64,000 nt of DNA, taken from Stutzerimonas kunmingensis (GTDB lineage: Bacteria > Pseudomonadota > Gammaproteobacteria > Pseudomonadales > Pseudomonadaceae). The notes under the pieces were generated by a model. That model did not search any database, was not told the origin of the DNA, and saw only the letters and a list, made by a program, of their open reading frames with translations. Shown here piece after piece: positions 51,583-61,352 of the stretch (position 1 is its first letter; the number at the start of each line of letters is the position of its first letter). The stretch covers positions 372,001 through 436,000 of the forward strand of contig NZ_PISM01000004.1 of NCBI RefSeq assembly GCF_002929225.1. Reading direction: 5' to 3'. The position numbers were made by a program, and so were the translations under genes.

Positions 51583-52530
51583 ATGGATCGTCCTCAGTTT
51601 CGTGCGTACTTCCTGCACCCGCGCTTTTGGCCGCTGTGGCTGGGCCTGGGCGTGCTGTGGTTGTTGGTCCAGTTGCCATATTCGGTTCTGTTGAAACTGG
51701 GGCGCGGGCTTGGCGCACTGATGTTTCGCTTCGCCGGTTCGCGTCGCTACATCGCCCGGCGCAATCTGGAGCTGTGTTTCCCCGAACTGAGTCAGGCGCA
51801 ACGCGAGCGTCTGTTGCGGGAGAACTTTGCCTCCAACGGCATTGCCTTCTTCGAGATGGCCATGAGCTGGTGGTGGCCGCAGGCACGCCTGCAGCGCCTG
51901 GCCAGGATCGATGGGCTCGAGCATCTGCAGCAGGCTCAGGCTGCAGGGCAGGGTGTGATCCTGATGGCGCTGCATTTCACTACGCTGGAGATCGGCGCCG
52001 CGCTGCTCGGCCAGCGGCACACCATCGATGGCATGTATCGCGAGCACAAGAATCCGCTTTTCGACTTCGTCCAGCGTCGCGGGCGAGAACGGCACAACCG
52101 TGATGCGAGTGCCATCGAGCGCGAGGATGTGCGGGCGATGCTCAAGGTATTGCGCGCGGGGCGCGCCATTTGGTACGCGCCGGACCAGGACTATGGGCGA
52201 AAACAGAGCCTGTTCGTACCGCTGTTTGGCGTCCAGGCGGCGACCGTCACCGCCACGACCAAGTTTGCCCGGCTGGGCAGGGCGCGGGTCGTACCCTTCA
52301 CCCAGGAACGCCTGGCGGACGGTTCGGGGTATCGACTGGTGATCCATCCGCCGCTGCAGGATTTCCCGGGTGAAAGTGAAGAGGCGGACTGTCTGCGGAT
52401 CAACCAGTGGATAGAAGAGGCGGTCAGTGCGGTACCCGAGCAGTACCTCTGGGCGCATCGCCGCTTCAAGACCCGCCCGGTAGGCGAGCCCAGCTTGTAT
52501 AAAAAGAGGAAGACGCGTTCGGCCGTCTAG
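51583..52530 (+). CDS. Lipid A lauroyl/myristoyl acyltransferase (LpxL/HtrB family)
   Basis: Adds a secondary acyl chain to lipid A at the inner membrane. It has 315 residues: an N-terminal membrane helix (WLGLGVLWLLVQLPYSVLL) and the acyltransferase motif HFTTLE (H-x4-E), with APDQDYG and the RFKTRP C-terminus typical of LpxL/LpxM. ATG 51583 begins with MDRPQFRAYFL; TTG or other in-frame starts upstream lack support. It is divergent from minC, as in other Pseudomonas. Which acyl position it serves cannot be read from sequence. Confidence 0.92.
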   Translation: MDRPQFRAYFLHPRFWPLWLGLGVLWLLVQLPYSVLLKLGRGLGALMFRFAGSRRYIARRNLELCFPELSQAQRERLLRENFASNGIAFFEMAMSWWWPQARLQRLARIDGLEHLQQAQAAGQGVILMALHFTTLEIGAALLGQRHTIDGMYREHKNPLFDFVQRRGRERHNRDASAIEREDVRAMLKVLRAGRAIWYAPDQDYGRKQSLFVPLFGVQAATVTATTKFARLGRARVVPFTQERLADGSGYRLVIHPPLQDFPGESEEADCLRINQWIEEAVSAVPEQYLWAHRRFKTRPVGEPSLYKKRKTRSAV

Positions 52531-52581
52531 TGGACTGCCATTTGCGCCAGGCCTGGCGTCTTCCCGGGCAGATCGCGCAGG

Positions 52582-53424
52582 TCAGGCCAACGTACCGTCC
52601 CGGAAGTCTCGCAGCGCCTGCTCGATCTCCTCGCGGCTGTTCATCACGAATGGCCCGTACTGCACGATCGGCTCACCGAGTGGGCGGCCTGCCAGCAGCA
52701 TCAGCCGGGCGCCACGTTCGCTGGACAGATTGAGCTCGCCGTCCTGGGACATCTGAACCAACTGGCCTTTGCTCACCGCCTGCTCACCCACCCGCAGCGT
52801 CCCTTCATAGACGTAGAGCAGCAATCGATGGCCATCCGGTACTTGCGGCGAGACGGCACTCTCGGCTGAAAGCAGCAGGTCGAACAGCAGAGGCTCGGTA
52901 TCGGGCCGCTGCACGATCCCGTGCTGTTCGATATCGCCGGCCTTGAACGCGCCGGCGATGACCTTGGCCTGCACGCCGCCCGGCAGGGCGAGTTGCGGTA
53001 TTTCGGCCGGGGCGAAATCCCGATAGTCCGGATCGCCGAGCTTGGCGTGGGAGGGCAGGTTCAACCATAGCTGGAAGCCGCGCATGGTGCCTTCCTGCTG
53101 CTGCGGCATCTCGCTATGGATGACGCCGCGCGCTGCGGTCATCCACTGCACGCCACCGCTCTCCAGCAACCCCACATTGCCCATGTGATCCTCGTGGCGC
53201 ATGCGTCCTTCGAGCATGTAGGTGATGGTTTCGAAGCCGCGATGTGGGTGGGGCGGGAAGCCGGCAATGTACTCGTCAGGGTCGTTGGAACCGAACTCGT
53301 CGAGCATCAGGAACGGATCGAAGCTCTCCGGGGCAGCGCCGCCGAAGACGCGGGTCAGGCTGACGCCGGCGCCATCGGACGTGGCGCGGCCGCTGGTGAT
53401 GGAAAAAATTTCACGCTGGGACAT
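52582..53424 (-). CDS. Pirin family protein
   Basis: It has 280 residues: two cupin folds. The N-terminal cupin keeps metal ligands in PHPHRGFETITYMLEG (two His plus His/Glu) and HSEMPQ. Some pirins have quercetinase activity or bind transcription/respiratory proteins; the role here is unknown. A single gene between the acyltransferase (convergent) and mlaA. Confidence 0.9.
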   Translation of the reverse strand: MSQREIFSITSGRATSDGAGVSLTRVFGGAAPESFDPFLMLDEFGSNDPDEYIAGFPPHPHRGFETITYMLEGRMRHEDHMGNVGLLESGGVQWMTAARGVIHSEMPQQQEGTMRGFQLWLNLPSHAKLGDPDYRDFAPAEIPQLALPGGVQAKVIAGAFKAGDIEQHGIVQRPDTEPLLFDLLLSAESAVSPQVPDGHRLLLYVYEGTLRVGEQAVSKGQLVQMSQDGELNLSSERGARLMLLAGRPLGEPIVQYGPFVMNSREEIEQALRDFRDGTLA

Positions 53425-53518
53425 GATCGAATGCCTCTCGGGTTGAATTCGCCAAGAGTAGGTGCATGGCTTCGATCAATGGGTGCGTTATATCGCTACA
53501 AAAGATCGATAAAGCGGA

Positions 53519-54286
53519 TTATTCCTCTATCAGCAAATCCCGCGCCCGGCTGTAGACGTAGCGCACCTTCTCGTATTCGAACGGCGAATTGAGCTGACCG
53601 TAGCGGAAGCTGGTGACATGCCGCGCATTGACGGCCCGCAGCGCCGTCAGGCTCAACTCGCCGCCGGTGGTTTCGGAATACTGCAGAAACTCCACCTGCC
53701 GCTCGACGGCGAAGTCGGCCACGCGGCCCGTGGTGTCGCGCAGGTTGGACGGGCCCAGCGCCGGAAGAATCAGGTACGGACCCTGGGGAACGCCCCAATA
53801 ACCGAGGGTCTGGCCGAAATCTTCGCTCTGACGCGGCAGCCCCATGCGCGTTGCCGGGTCCCAGAGGCCGCCCACACCCAGGATGCTGTTGAACAGGAAA
53901 CGTGCAGTGGCGTTCGCCGCGCGCTGGCCCTTGAGTTGAGCCAGGCTGTTGAACAGCGTCGGCACTTCGCCGAGGTTGCTGAAGAAATTGCTCACGCCGG
54001 TGCGCACCGGCCGCGGCGTGACGTAGCGATAGCCGCGCACCACCGGCAGCATCACCCACTGATCGAGCCGATAGTTGAAGTGGTAGATGCGCCGGTTGAC
54101 CGACTCGAACGGATCGTAGACGTCCAGTGCCTGGAAGGTGGCGCGCTCGAACTCGCGCTGATCCAGGCCGGGATTGAACTCCAGATTGCGCAGCGGATGG
54201 GTGAAACCATCCTCATCCACCTTCGGCGTGTCGGCGAAGGCCAGACCACTGGCCAGAAGCAACGGCAGCAGCATTCCTTTAGCCAC
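53519..54286 (-). CDS. MlaA/VacJ-family outer-membrane lipoprotein-like protein
   Basis: It has 255 residues with an N-terminal signal (MLLPLLLASGLAFA) and the MlaA core (YDPFESVNRRIYHFNYRLDQWVMLPVVRGYRYVTP, NFFSNLGEVPTLFNSLAQLKG, FGQTLGYWGVPQGPYLILP). MlaA removes phospholipids from the outer leaflet. No cysteine follows the signal, so it does not look lipidated, unlike the enterobacterial protein. It overlaps the upstream hydrolase gene by 8 bases. Confidence 0.9.
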   Translation of the reverse strand: MAKGMLLPLLLASGLAFADTPKVDEDGFTHPLRNLEFNPGLDQREFERATFQALDVYDPFESVNRRIYHFNYRLDQWVMLPVVRGYRYVTPRPVRTGVSNFFSNLGEVPTLFNSLAQLKGQRAANATARFLFNSILGVGGLWDPATRMGLPRQSEDFGQTLGYWGVPQGPYLILPALGPSNLRDTTGRVADFAVERQVEFLQYSETTGGELSLTALRAVNARHVTSFRYGQLNSPFEYEKVRYVYSRARDLLIEE

Positions 54287-55571
54287 GGAAGAACTCCAGC
54301 ATGTGTTGAGTGTTTACGCGGTAGTTGAGGTTGCCGCAGTGGCCGCCTCGCGGATAAAGGGTCAGGCGATCACCGAAGGTACGGCGCAGGAAGCCGAGGT
54401 CACCCTCGCCGAGGATCAGGTCGTCGGCGTTGTGCATGACGGCGATCTTCGGACTCTGGCGCAGGTAATCCTCCAGCGCGTACAGGCTGACCTGCTGGAT
54501 CAGCTGGGTCAGGCTGCCGCCGTCGTACTGGGCGCGCCACATCGGAATCACCTGCTCGGTGATGTAGCAGTCGAAGCTGCACAGCAGTGCGCGCTTGAAG
54601 AACGGCTCCAGACGGGTGCCTTCGTTGATCGGATACTCGGGAGGCGTGATCAGGCCGCGACGGTTGATCAGGTCGGAGGTGAAGGTGATATCCGCGGCGG
54701 AGAAGCGGAACACCGAACCGATGAGCATCGCCATCTGCTCGTCGCTGAGCTTCAGGTTCGATTGCTGGAAATCGTAGAGAACGGCCTCGTCGAGGTCGAT
54801 ATAGCCCTTCTGACGGTAATAGCGCGTGAGCTTTTCCAGAATCACTTCGTAGAAGGTGGTGTGGTCGTTAATGCCTTCGACGCGGGTCTGCACCAGCTTG
54901 TCCAGGTTGCTGACCGAGGTGTAGAGGTTGACCGGCGGATTCAGCAGCAGCACGCGCTTGAAGTTGAAGCTGCGGCGGGTTTCGTCCAGCTGGCTGACGA
55001 ACGCGGCATTCAGGGCGCCGAGGCTGTAGCCGGTGAGGTGGTATTCGGTGACGGGCAGCTTGTGGTGCTGCGCGCGGACTGCCTGCATGACCCGGTACAG
55101 GTCCTTGGCATCGTCGCTGCTGATCCCGGGTGTTGCGTAGCGCGAGGCGGCGGACATGAAGTCATAGCTGGTCGGCGACGACAACTGCACCACATGGTAG
55201 CCGGCGCCGTAGAACAGACGCTTCAGGGCTTCGGTCTTGCCTGCCGAATAGCGCGCGCCGGTACCGGAAATGATGAACATGAGTGGCGCGGGGCCGCTTT
55301 GCCGAGCGAGCCGATAACGCAGCTTTTTGACCGGCCAGAAGTTGTCCGGCAGGGTGAACTCGCGTTCGGGACGCAGACGCAGGTTGTAGTCGGCCTGGTC
55401 GATATCGTCATCGGTCGGCACTTCGGCGCGTAGCTCGATGGGCGTACCGGCGATGGTGGCTTCGAAGGGGTTGGACAGCGGGAAGCCGTACTCCTCGACA
55501 GTCAGATCGGCGGCGTGGACAGGCGCAACGACCAGGGCGAGCAGGGCGGTCAGGCGCAACAACAGCTGCAT
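54279..55571 (-). CDS. Secreted alpha/beta hydrolase of unknown substrate, coupled to the MlaA-like gene
   Basis: It has 430 residues with a signal peptide (LLRLTALLALVVAPVHA). An alpha/beta-hydrolase fold is suggested by the nucleophile elbow GYSLGA, an upstream FIISGTGARYSAG loop (oxyanion side), MHNADDLI for the acid and GGHCGNLN for the His. The overlap with the mlaA-like gene implies co-translation and suggests a role in envelope lipid turnover, as an inference. Confidence 0.82.
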   Translation of the reverse strand: MQLLLRLTALLALVVAPVHAADLTVEEYGFPLSNPFEATIAGTPIELRAEVPTDDDIDQADYNLRLRPEREFTLPDNFWPVKKLRYRLARQSGPAPLMFIISGTGARYSAGKTEALKRLFYGAGYHVVQLSSPTSYDFMSAASRYATPGISSDDAKDLYRVMQAVRAQHHKLPVTEYHLTGYSLGALNAAFVSQLDETRRSFNFKRVLLLNPPVNLYTSVSNLDKLVQTRVEGINDHTTFYEVILEKLTRYYRQKGYIDLDEAVLYDFQQSNLKLSDEQMAMLIGSVFRFSAADITFTSDLINRRGLITPPEYPINEGTRLEPFFKRALLCSFDCYITEQVIPMWRAQYDGGSLTQLIQQVSLYALEDYLRQSPKIAVMHNADDLILGEGDLGFLRRTFGDRLTLYPRGGHCGNLNYRVNTQHMLEFFRG

Positions 55572-55737
55572 GGTGCTTCTCCGTTAACAGGCCCGGCTGG
55601 CCTGTGGCAAGGCAGCGACGGGGTCCCGCGCTACCTGTCCCAATAGAACTGCATCGGCCGCACAATGCAAGCCAACTTCACTATGGCAGCGCGGTTGCGG
55701 ATTCGATCCCTGCGCAGGATGAGAAATGACGACGGCG

Positions 55738-55962
55738 TCAGGCGTGATGGTGCAGCCAGGCATGTTTGGGGATGGGCATCTTGCTTGCCGGACTGCGTTC
55801 GAAACGCTGCCAGAGCTTCTCGTGGAAGTAGAAGCCCACCGAGTTGCACAGCGGTTCGACGGTGGCGACCAGGCCGCCAATGGCGATGCTGCCAGTCAGT
55901 GCATAGGTCACCGAAAAGGCGATGCAGAAGTGCATCAGGGTGAACGTCACGGTCTTCAGCAT
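55738..55962 (-). CDS. DUF2061 small membrane protein
   Basis: It has 74 residues. Two membrane segments (TLMHFCIAFSVTYALTGS and AIGGLVATVEPLCNSVGFYFHEKLW) carry the DUF2061 signature. GGAG lies before ATG 55962; the upstream in-frame ATG 56061 has no site. Function unknown. Confidence 0.85.
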   Translation of the reverse strand: MLKTVTFTLMHFCIAFSVTYALTGSIAIGGLVATVEPLCNSVGFYFHEKLWQRFERSPASKMPIPKHAWLHHHA

Positions 55963-56065
55963 GGCCCCGTCTCCTTGTGCAGTCGAGAATCGTTCTCGCG
56001 ATGGAGAGAGTCTGGTCGAGCCCGGGCAATGTCTGAAATCAACGTTTCGCATGTGCGACATAGCG

Positions 56066-56084
56066 CCACACTATTTGTATGTGG
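56066..56084. promoter_or_regulatory. CCACA/TGTGG inverted repeat upstream of yjcH-actP
   Basis: CCACACTATTTGTATGTGG lies in the 282-bp gap between the DUF2061 gene and yjcH. It may be an operator for acetate-responsive regulation, but I cannot assign a regulator, and no clear -35/-10 pair stands out in the gap. Confidence 0.35.
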
Positions 56085-56244
56085 ATTTGTTGCGGCGCCC
56101 CATTTTCCGCGGCTGAACGGCTCTACGACGGGTGTTTTTGTGAACTGCATTCAGACCAAAGTCGGGGTGGTGTTCATCCGACCCAAGCCTAAAGTAGCCG
56201 CCCCTGCTCCCACCGGGGGGTAGCGACCGTGGAGACAGATTCCA

Positions 56245-56559
56245 ATGCACAATGAAAATGTTTACCGGCAGATCTATGCCAATCCGCGTTTCCAGGAACT
56301 GGTTGCCAAGCGCGGCCGTTTTGCCTGGCTGCTATCGGCTGTCATGCTCAGCGCCTACCTGGCGTTCATCCTGCTGATCGCCTTCGAGCCAAAGATCCTC
56401 GGCATTCCGCTGTCCGCCAATACCGTGACCACCTGGGGTATCCCGGTTGGTGTCGGGGTGATCTTCATGGCGTTCATCCTGACCGGTGTCTATGTGCAGC
56501 GTGCCAATGGTGAGTTCGATCGCATCAACCAGGAAATCCTCAACGAGGCACAGAAATAA
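56245..56559 (+). CDS. yjcH: DUF485 membrane protein YjcH
   Basis: It has 104 residues: two membrane helices ([21 protein letters not shown] and [19 protein letters not shown]) and [11 protein letters not shown] at the N-terminus. Its stop codon overlaps the actP start (TAATG), the standard yjcH-actP pair; it probably assists or stabilises the symporter. Confidence 0.93.
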   Translation: MHNENVYRQIYANPRFQELVAKRGRFAWLLSAVMLSAYLAFILLIAFEPKILGIPLSANTVTTWGIPVGVGVIFMAFILTGVYVQRANGEFDRINQEILNEAQK

Positions 56560-58214
56560 TGATCCTGCGTTTCCTGATGGCTGCCTTCCTCCTGGCAGTC
56601 TCGCCTGCGCTGCTCGCCGATGCGATTACCGGCGAAGTCCAGAAACAGGCCACCAACTACACCGCCATCATCATGTTCGTGGTGTTCATCGTCTTCACCA
56701 TGGGCATCACCAAGTGGGCGGCCAAGCGCAACACCTCCACGGCTGATTACTACACCGCGGGTGGTAGCATCACCGGCTTCCAGAACGGCCTGGCTATCGC
56801 CGGCGACTTCATGTCGGCGGCATCCTTCCTGGGCATTTCCGCGCTGGTCTACACCAGCGGCTACGACGGCCTGATCTACTCCATCGGCTTCCTCGTCGGC
56901 TGGCCGATCATCCTCTTCTTGATGGCCGAGCGCCTGCGCAACCTGGGCAAGTTCACCTTCTCCGACGTGGCGTCCTATCGCCTCGGTCAGACGCAGATCC
57001 GTCTGCTCTCCGCGTTCGGTTCGCTGATCGTGGTGGCCTTCTACCTGATCGCGCAGATGGTCGGCGCCGGCAAGCTGATCCAGCTGCTGTTCGGCCTGGA
57101 CTACTACGTAGCCGTGGTGCTGGTCGGTGTGCTGATGGTCATGTACGTGCTGTTCGGCGGCATGCTCGCCACCACCTGGGTGCAGATCATCAAGGCGGTC
57201 CTGCTGCTGTCCGGCGCCTCTTTCATGGCCATCATGGTGATGAAGAGTGTCGGTTTCGACTTTGGCAGCCTGTTCGCCGAAGCAGTGAAGATCCACGAGA
57301 AAGGCGCTCAGATCATGAGCCCGGGCGGCCTGGTTTCCGATCCGATCTCGGCGATCTCCCTCGGCCTGGCGCTGATGTTCGGCACCGCTGGCCTGCCGCA
57401 CATCCTGATGCGCTTCTTTACCGTCTCCGACGCCAAGGAAGCGCGCAAGAGCGTGTTCTATGCCACCGGCTTCATCGGCTACTTCTACATCCTGACCTTC
57501 ATCATCGGCTTCGGCGCGATCCTGCTGGTCAGCACCAACCCGGACTTCAAGGACGTGACCGGCGCCATCGTCGGCGGTACCAACATGGTCGCCATCCACC
57601 TGGCCAGCGCGGTGGGCGGCAACCTGTTCCTCGGCTTCATCTCCGCGGTCGCCTTCGCCACCATTCTCGCCGTCGTGGCGGGTCTGACCCTGGCCGGTGC
57701 CTCGGCGGTTTCCCATGACCTCTATGCCTGCGTGATCAAGCAGGGCAAGGCGCGGGAAGAGGACGAGATGCGCGTGACCAAGCTGACCACCCTGACCCTG
57801 GGCGTGGTGGCGATTCTGCTCGGCATCATCTTCGAAAAGCAGAACATCGCCTTCATGGTCGGCCTGGCATTCTCCATCGCCGCCAGCTGCAACTTCCCGG
57901 TGCTGTTCCTTTCCATGTACTGGAAGGGCCTGAGCACTCGCGGCGCGCTGTTCGGTGGCTCGCTGGGGCTGTTCACTGCGTTGCTGCTGACCATCATCAG
58001 CCCGACCGTATGGGTCGACGTGTTCGGTTATGCCGAGGCGATCTTCCCCTACAAATACCCGGCGCTGTTCTCGATGGCCGCCGCGTTCATCGGCATCTGG
58101 TTCTTCTCGGTCACCGACAAGTCCAAGCGTGCCGGCGAGGAGCGCGAGCGCTTCTTCGCCCAGTTCGTTCGTTCGCAGACCGGCCTGGGTGCCACCGGTG
58201 CCGTCGCGCACTGA
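56559..58214 (+). CDS. actP: Cation/acetate symporter ActP
   Basis: Sodium:solute symporter (SSF family) that imports acetate and other short carboxylates. It has 551 residues, with an N-terminal signal-like helix and about 13 membrane helices. SSF hallmarks: [31 protein letters not shown] and [15 protein letters not shown]. Very GC-rich; a long open frame on the opposite strand (56490-58211) is a shadow. Confidence 0.95.
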   Translation: MILRFLMAAFLLAVSPALLADAITGEVQKQATNYTAIIMFVVFIVFTMGITKWAAKRNTSTADYYTAGGSITGFQNGLAIAGDFMSAASFLGISALVYTSGYDGLIYSIGFLVGWPIILFLMAERLRNLGKFTFSDVASYRLGQTQIRLLSAFGSLIVVAFYLIAQMVGAGKLIQLLFGLDYYVAVVLVGVLMVMYVLFGGMLATTWVQIIKAVLLLSGASFMAIMVMKSVGFDFGSLFAEAVKIHEKGAQIMSPGGLVSDPISAISLGLALMFGTAGLPHILMRFFTVSDAKEARKSVFYATGFIGYFYILTFIIGFGAILLVSTNPDFKDVTGAIVGGTNMVAIHLASAVGGNLFLGFISAVAFATILAVVAGLTLAGASAVSHDLYACVIKQGKAREEDEMRVTKLTTLTLGVVAILLGIIFEKQNIAFMVGLAFSIAASCNFPVLFLSMYWKGLSTRGALFGGSLGLFTALLLTIISPTVWVDVFGYAEAIFPYKYPALFSMAAAFIGIWFFSVTDKSKRAGEERERFFAQFVRSQTGLGATGAVAH

Positions 58215-58234
58215 CGCAATGCTGGTAGAAACAA

Positions 58235-58260
58235 GGGCAGCCCTCGGGCTGCCCTTTTTT
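58235..58260 (+). terminator. Terminator after actP
   Basis: GGGCAGCC (58235-58242) pairs with GGCTGCCC (58247-58254), then six or more T. Confidence 0.93.
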
Positions 58261-58452
58261 ATTCGTGCGCAGGTCGCTCGTGCAGCTATAGCGAGCCCAT
58301 GCTGCTGCCATATTGCCTGCCCGGAACCGCGCGGTCAGCCCCATCAGCCGCGGGTTTGCCAAGGGCATTCAGCAGTCTGATGGATGCCGGTCCGTGCCCC
58401 GGCATTCGCTAGACTCGCTGCCACTACCCGAACAACAAAAGGCAGCACAACG

Positions 58453-59262
58453 ATGCACAACCGCATGATGATTACCGGTGCCGGCTCCGGACTTGGTCGC
58501 GAGATTGCCCTGCGCTGGGCGCGTGAGGGCTGGCAGCTGGCGCTTTCCGATGTCAACGAAGGCGGCCTGGCGGAAACCCTGAAAATGGTCCGCGAAGCGG
58601 GTGGTGACGGCTTCACCATGCGCTGCGACGTGCGTGACTACAGCCAGCTGATCGCCTTCGCCCAGGCCTGCGAGGAGAAGCTTGGCGGCATCGATATCGT
58701 GGTCAACAACGCCGGTGTGGCTTCCGGCGGCTTCTTCGACGAGCTGTCGCTGGAGGACTGGGACTGGCAGATCGCGATCAACCTGATGGGCGTGGTCAAG
58801 GGCTGCAAGGCGTTCCTGCCGCTAGTACAAAAGAGCAAGGGCAAGATCATCAACATCGCATCGATGGCGGCGCTGATGCAGGCACCGGGCATGAGCAACT
58901 ACAACGTGGCGAAGGCCGGCGTGGTGGCGCTGTCGGAAAGCCTGCTGGTCGAGCTGCGCCAGGCCGAGGTCGGCGTGCATGTGGTCTGCCCGTCGTTCTT
59001 CCAGACCAACCTGCTGGATTCCTTCCGCGGCCCGACGCCAAACGTGAAGGCGCAGATCGGCAAGCTGCTGGAGTCCTCGCCGATTACTGCGGCGGACATC
59101 GCTGACTACATCCACCAGCAGGTCGCCAAGGGCGAGTTTATGATCCTGCCGCACGACGAGGGCCGTATGGCCTGGAAGGTCAAGCAGCAGAACCCTCAGG
59201 CGATCTACGACGAGATGGCGCTGCTGGCCGAAAAGAAACGCGCCAAGAGCAAGGCGCTCTGA
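58453..59262 (+). CDS. Short-chain dehydrogenase/reductase
   Basis: It has 269 residues. TGAGSGLG cofactor motif near the N-terminus, NNAG, catalytic Ser in NIASMAAL and YNVAK. It ends in a Lys-rich tail. Specific substrate unknown. The start at ATG 58453 lacks a strong ribosome-binding site, but the next residues are the beta strand before the glycine motif, so it fits. Confidence 0.87.
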   Translation: MHNRMMITGAGSGLGREIALRWAREGWQLALSDVNEGGLAETLKMVREAGGDGFTMRCDVRDYSQLIAFAQACEEKLGGIDIVVNNAGVASGGFFDELSLEDWDWQIAINLMGVVKGCKAFLPLVQKSKGKIINIASMAALMQAPGMSNYNVAKAGVVALSESLLVELRQAEVGVHVVCPSFFQTNLLDSFRGPTPNVKAQIGKLLESSPITAADIADYIHQQVAKGEFMILPHDEGRMAWKVKQQNPQAIYDEMALLAEKKRAKSKAL

Positions 59263-59363
59263 GACTGCCCGGCCGCTTCGGCGGCCGCTGCGGTTGCCTC
59301 GGGGAGGGGCGGGGAGTAGGGTTGCCTGTCCGGCTTTTTTAGCCGTAACCCTATGGATCGCTT

Positions 59364-60521
59364 GTGAATTTTCCCTCCCGCGGGCTGCTGATGCTTGCGC
59401 TTGTGCTGGCTGCCATCAACCTGCGCCCAGGTATTACCTCCTTCGCTCCGCTGATCGAGCGCATCGCCGAAGAGCTTTCGCTTTCTCGCGGTCTGATCAG
59501 TCTCACCACGGCCTTGCCGGTTCTGCTGATGGGCTTGCTCGCGCCCCTGGCGCCGCGGCTGGCCGTGCGTTTCGGGCTGGAGCGCAGCATCGCGCTGTGC
59601 CTCGGGCTGATCGGCGTGGCATTGCTGTTGCGGCTGTTCGGCCACAACGCCGTTCTGCTGATCGGCACCGCCGGGCTGGTTGGCGCCGGGATCGCCGTCG
59701 CCGGGCCGCTGCTGTCCGGTTTCATCAAGCGCTACTTCCTCGAACGCATGGGCCAGACCGCTGCCTGGTACTCGCTGAGCATGGCGGTCGGCGGCACCCT
59801 CGGCGTAGTGGTGACGGCGCCGGCCACCGAGGTGATGGGGCAGGACTGGACGCGTGGCCTGGCGCTCTGGGCGCTGCCGGCCCTGGCTGCGCTGCTGATC
59901 TGGTCGCGCTTGCCCAATCAGCCGGAAGCCGCCAGCGAGAGTCGTGCCGGTTTGCCCTGGAAGGAGCCTCGGGCCTGGTTGCTCAGTGTCTACTTTGCCC
60001 TTCAGGCGGGGCTGTTCTACGCGCTGGCCACTTGGCTGGTGGCTCGTTATCACGAGGTTGGCTACAGCCTGCTGCAAAGTAATGCGTTCTTCAGTGGTTT
60101 CATGCTCATCGGCCTGCCGAGCGCCTTTGCCATGCCTTGGCTGGCGCAGCGGTTGGGCAATCGGCATCGAATCATGGCGGCGTGCGGCGGGTTGGCGACC
60201 CTTTGCCTGGCAGCAATCGCTCTGGCACCGAGCTGGCAACCCCTGGTGGTCTGCATGCTGCTCGGCGTTGCGCTCAACGGCACCTTCTCCCTGGCGCTGA
60301 TCTCGCCGATGTACGAAGCCAATACTCCGTTGGCGGTCAGCCGGCTGACCGCGATGATGCTCTGCACCGGCTACTGCCTGGCGTGCCTGACTCCGGTACT
60401 GGCCGGGCTCGGGCGTGATCTGGCGGGTGACTATCGCATGCCATTCCTGGTCCTCACCGGCATGGCGGCATGCATGTCGTTGTTGGCGATGCGCCTGCGG
60501 CCACGGCATCAGGATCGCTGA
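59364..60521 (+). CDS. MFS transporter, CynX/NimT family
   Basis: It has 385 residues with 12 predicted membrane helices. N-terminal INLRPGITSFAPLIERIAEELSLSRGLISLTTALPVLLMG is the CynX/NimT hallmark. The family exports or imports cyanate, nitroimidazoles or other small compounds; the substrate is not predictable. GTG 59364 is the start. A hairpin-like GCGGCCG/CGGCCGC occurs just after the upstream SDR. Confidence 0.88.
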   Translation: MNFPSRGLLMLALVLAAINLRPGITSFAPLIERIAEELSLSRGLISLTTALPVLLMGLLAPLAPRLAVRFGLERSIALCLGLIGVALLLRLFGHNAVLLIGTAGLVGAGIAVAGPLLSGFIKRYFLERMGQTAAWYSLSMAVGGTLGVVVTAPATEVMGQDWTRGLALWALPALAALLIWSRLPNQPEAASESRAGLPWKEPRAWLLSVYFALQAGLFYALATWLVARYHEVGYSLLQSNAFFSGFMLIGLPSAFAMPWLAQRLGNRHRIMAACGGLATLCLAAIALAPSWQPLVVCMLLGVALNGTFSLALISPMYEANTPLAVSRLTAMMLCTGYCLACLTPVLAGLGRDLAGDYRMPFLVLTGMAACMSLLAMRLRPRHQDR

Positions 60522-60635
60522 ACCGTCCCGAGGCTGTGGCCTGTTTCACCACTTCCCAAGACGCGGGTGACCCGCCTGCCGCGCTGTGCTAGAAAGCTCG
60601 CCGTCCCAGTTCATCCCTGCGTTTCGGAGTTTCGA

Positions 60636-61064
60636 GTGGAGTCTGAATCCATCGTTTATGGCTGCATCCGTGATTGGCCTTCCGCCGACCCCGAGCAGTG
60701 CCGCCAGCGCCGGGCGAACAATCTGGCTGCCGTGCAGGCGTTGCCGCAGGGCGAGGCCTGGCCCTTCATCGGTCGCGAGATGTTTTCCTTCTGCCGTAAC
60801 GAGGAACTGGGCCTGTACCAGACCCAGGTGATCCACTTCGGTGCCAGCTACCGCGCAGTGGAGTACGAGTGGGCGCTCTGGGTCCAGCGCTTCGAGGAGC
60901 TGCTCAAACAGTTGTACTGGACCAGCGCGGTGGTGCACCTGGAAACCGAGCTCAACGGCACCCACACCTTTCGCTGGGAAACCGATACCGGCAGCCACAG
61001 TCCGCAGCAGAGCGACCTGCGCATGCGCTGTGCCTGGGAGCGCGAGAGCGGTCTGTTCGGCTGA
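60636..61064 (+). CDS. Conserved hypothetical protein
   Basis: It has 142 residues from GTG 60636 (CGGAG upstream). Soluble alpha/beta pattern: YGCIRDWPSADPEQCRQRRANNLAAV, EMFSFCRNEELGLYQTQVIHFGASYRAVEYEWALWVQRFEELLKQL, HTFRWETDTG. It looks like a small uncharacterised Pseudomonas family. It converges with yheU. Confidence 0.78.
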   Translation: MESESIVYGCIRDWPSADPEQCRQRRANNLAAVQALPQGEAWPFIGREMFSFCRNEELGLYQTQVIHFGASYRAVEYEWALWVQRFEELLKQLYWTSAVVHLETELNGTHTFRWETDTGSHSPQQSDLRMRCAWERESGLFG

Positions 61065-61079
61065 AACGCGCGGCGGCGT

Positions 61080-61307
61080 TCAGTCCAGCCACTCGCGCGG
61101 CACATCGCGCCTGAGGGCCAGCTGGCATTGCTGACTGTCGGGGTCGAAGACGATGACCGCCTCCCCCTTGTCCAGCGCGCGGCGCACCCGTGTCACCCGG
61201 GTTTCAAGCGGGGTTTCGTCACCATTATCGGTGCCATCGCGGGTGACGAAATCTTCAATTAGGCGGGTCAGGGTGTCCGGTTCGAGCTGGTCGTGCGGTA
61301 TGAGCAT
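61080..61307 (-). CDS. yheU: YheU family protein (UPF0270)
   Basis: It has 75 residues with the conserved MLIPHDQLEPDTLTRLIEDFVTRDGTD, ETPLETRVTRV and EAVIVFDPDSQQCQLALR. Function unknown. Start ATG 61307; an in-frame start at 61337 adds a non-conserved leader. Confidence 0.92.
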   Translation of the reverse strand: MLIPHDQLEPDTLTRLIEDFVTRDGTDNGDETPLETRVTRVRRALDKGEAVIVFDPDSQQCQLALRRDVPREWLD

Positions 61308-61352
61308 GGGATTTCTTCGGGTGAGCCGGTTTGCCACAAGGCCGGGCGGACG

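Noticed and set aside
56490..58211. A 573-codon open frame on the minus strand across actP
   Set aside because: Very rich in His, Glu, Gln and Gly with no hydrophobic core or ribosome-binding site; it is the GC-rich antisense shadow of the symporter gene.
59205..60509. A 434-codon minus-strand open frame across the MFS gene
   Set aside because: Antisense shadow; the plus strand encodes a clear 12-helix transporter.
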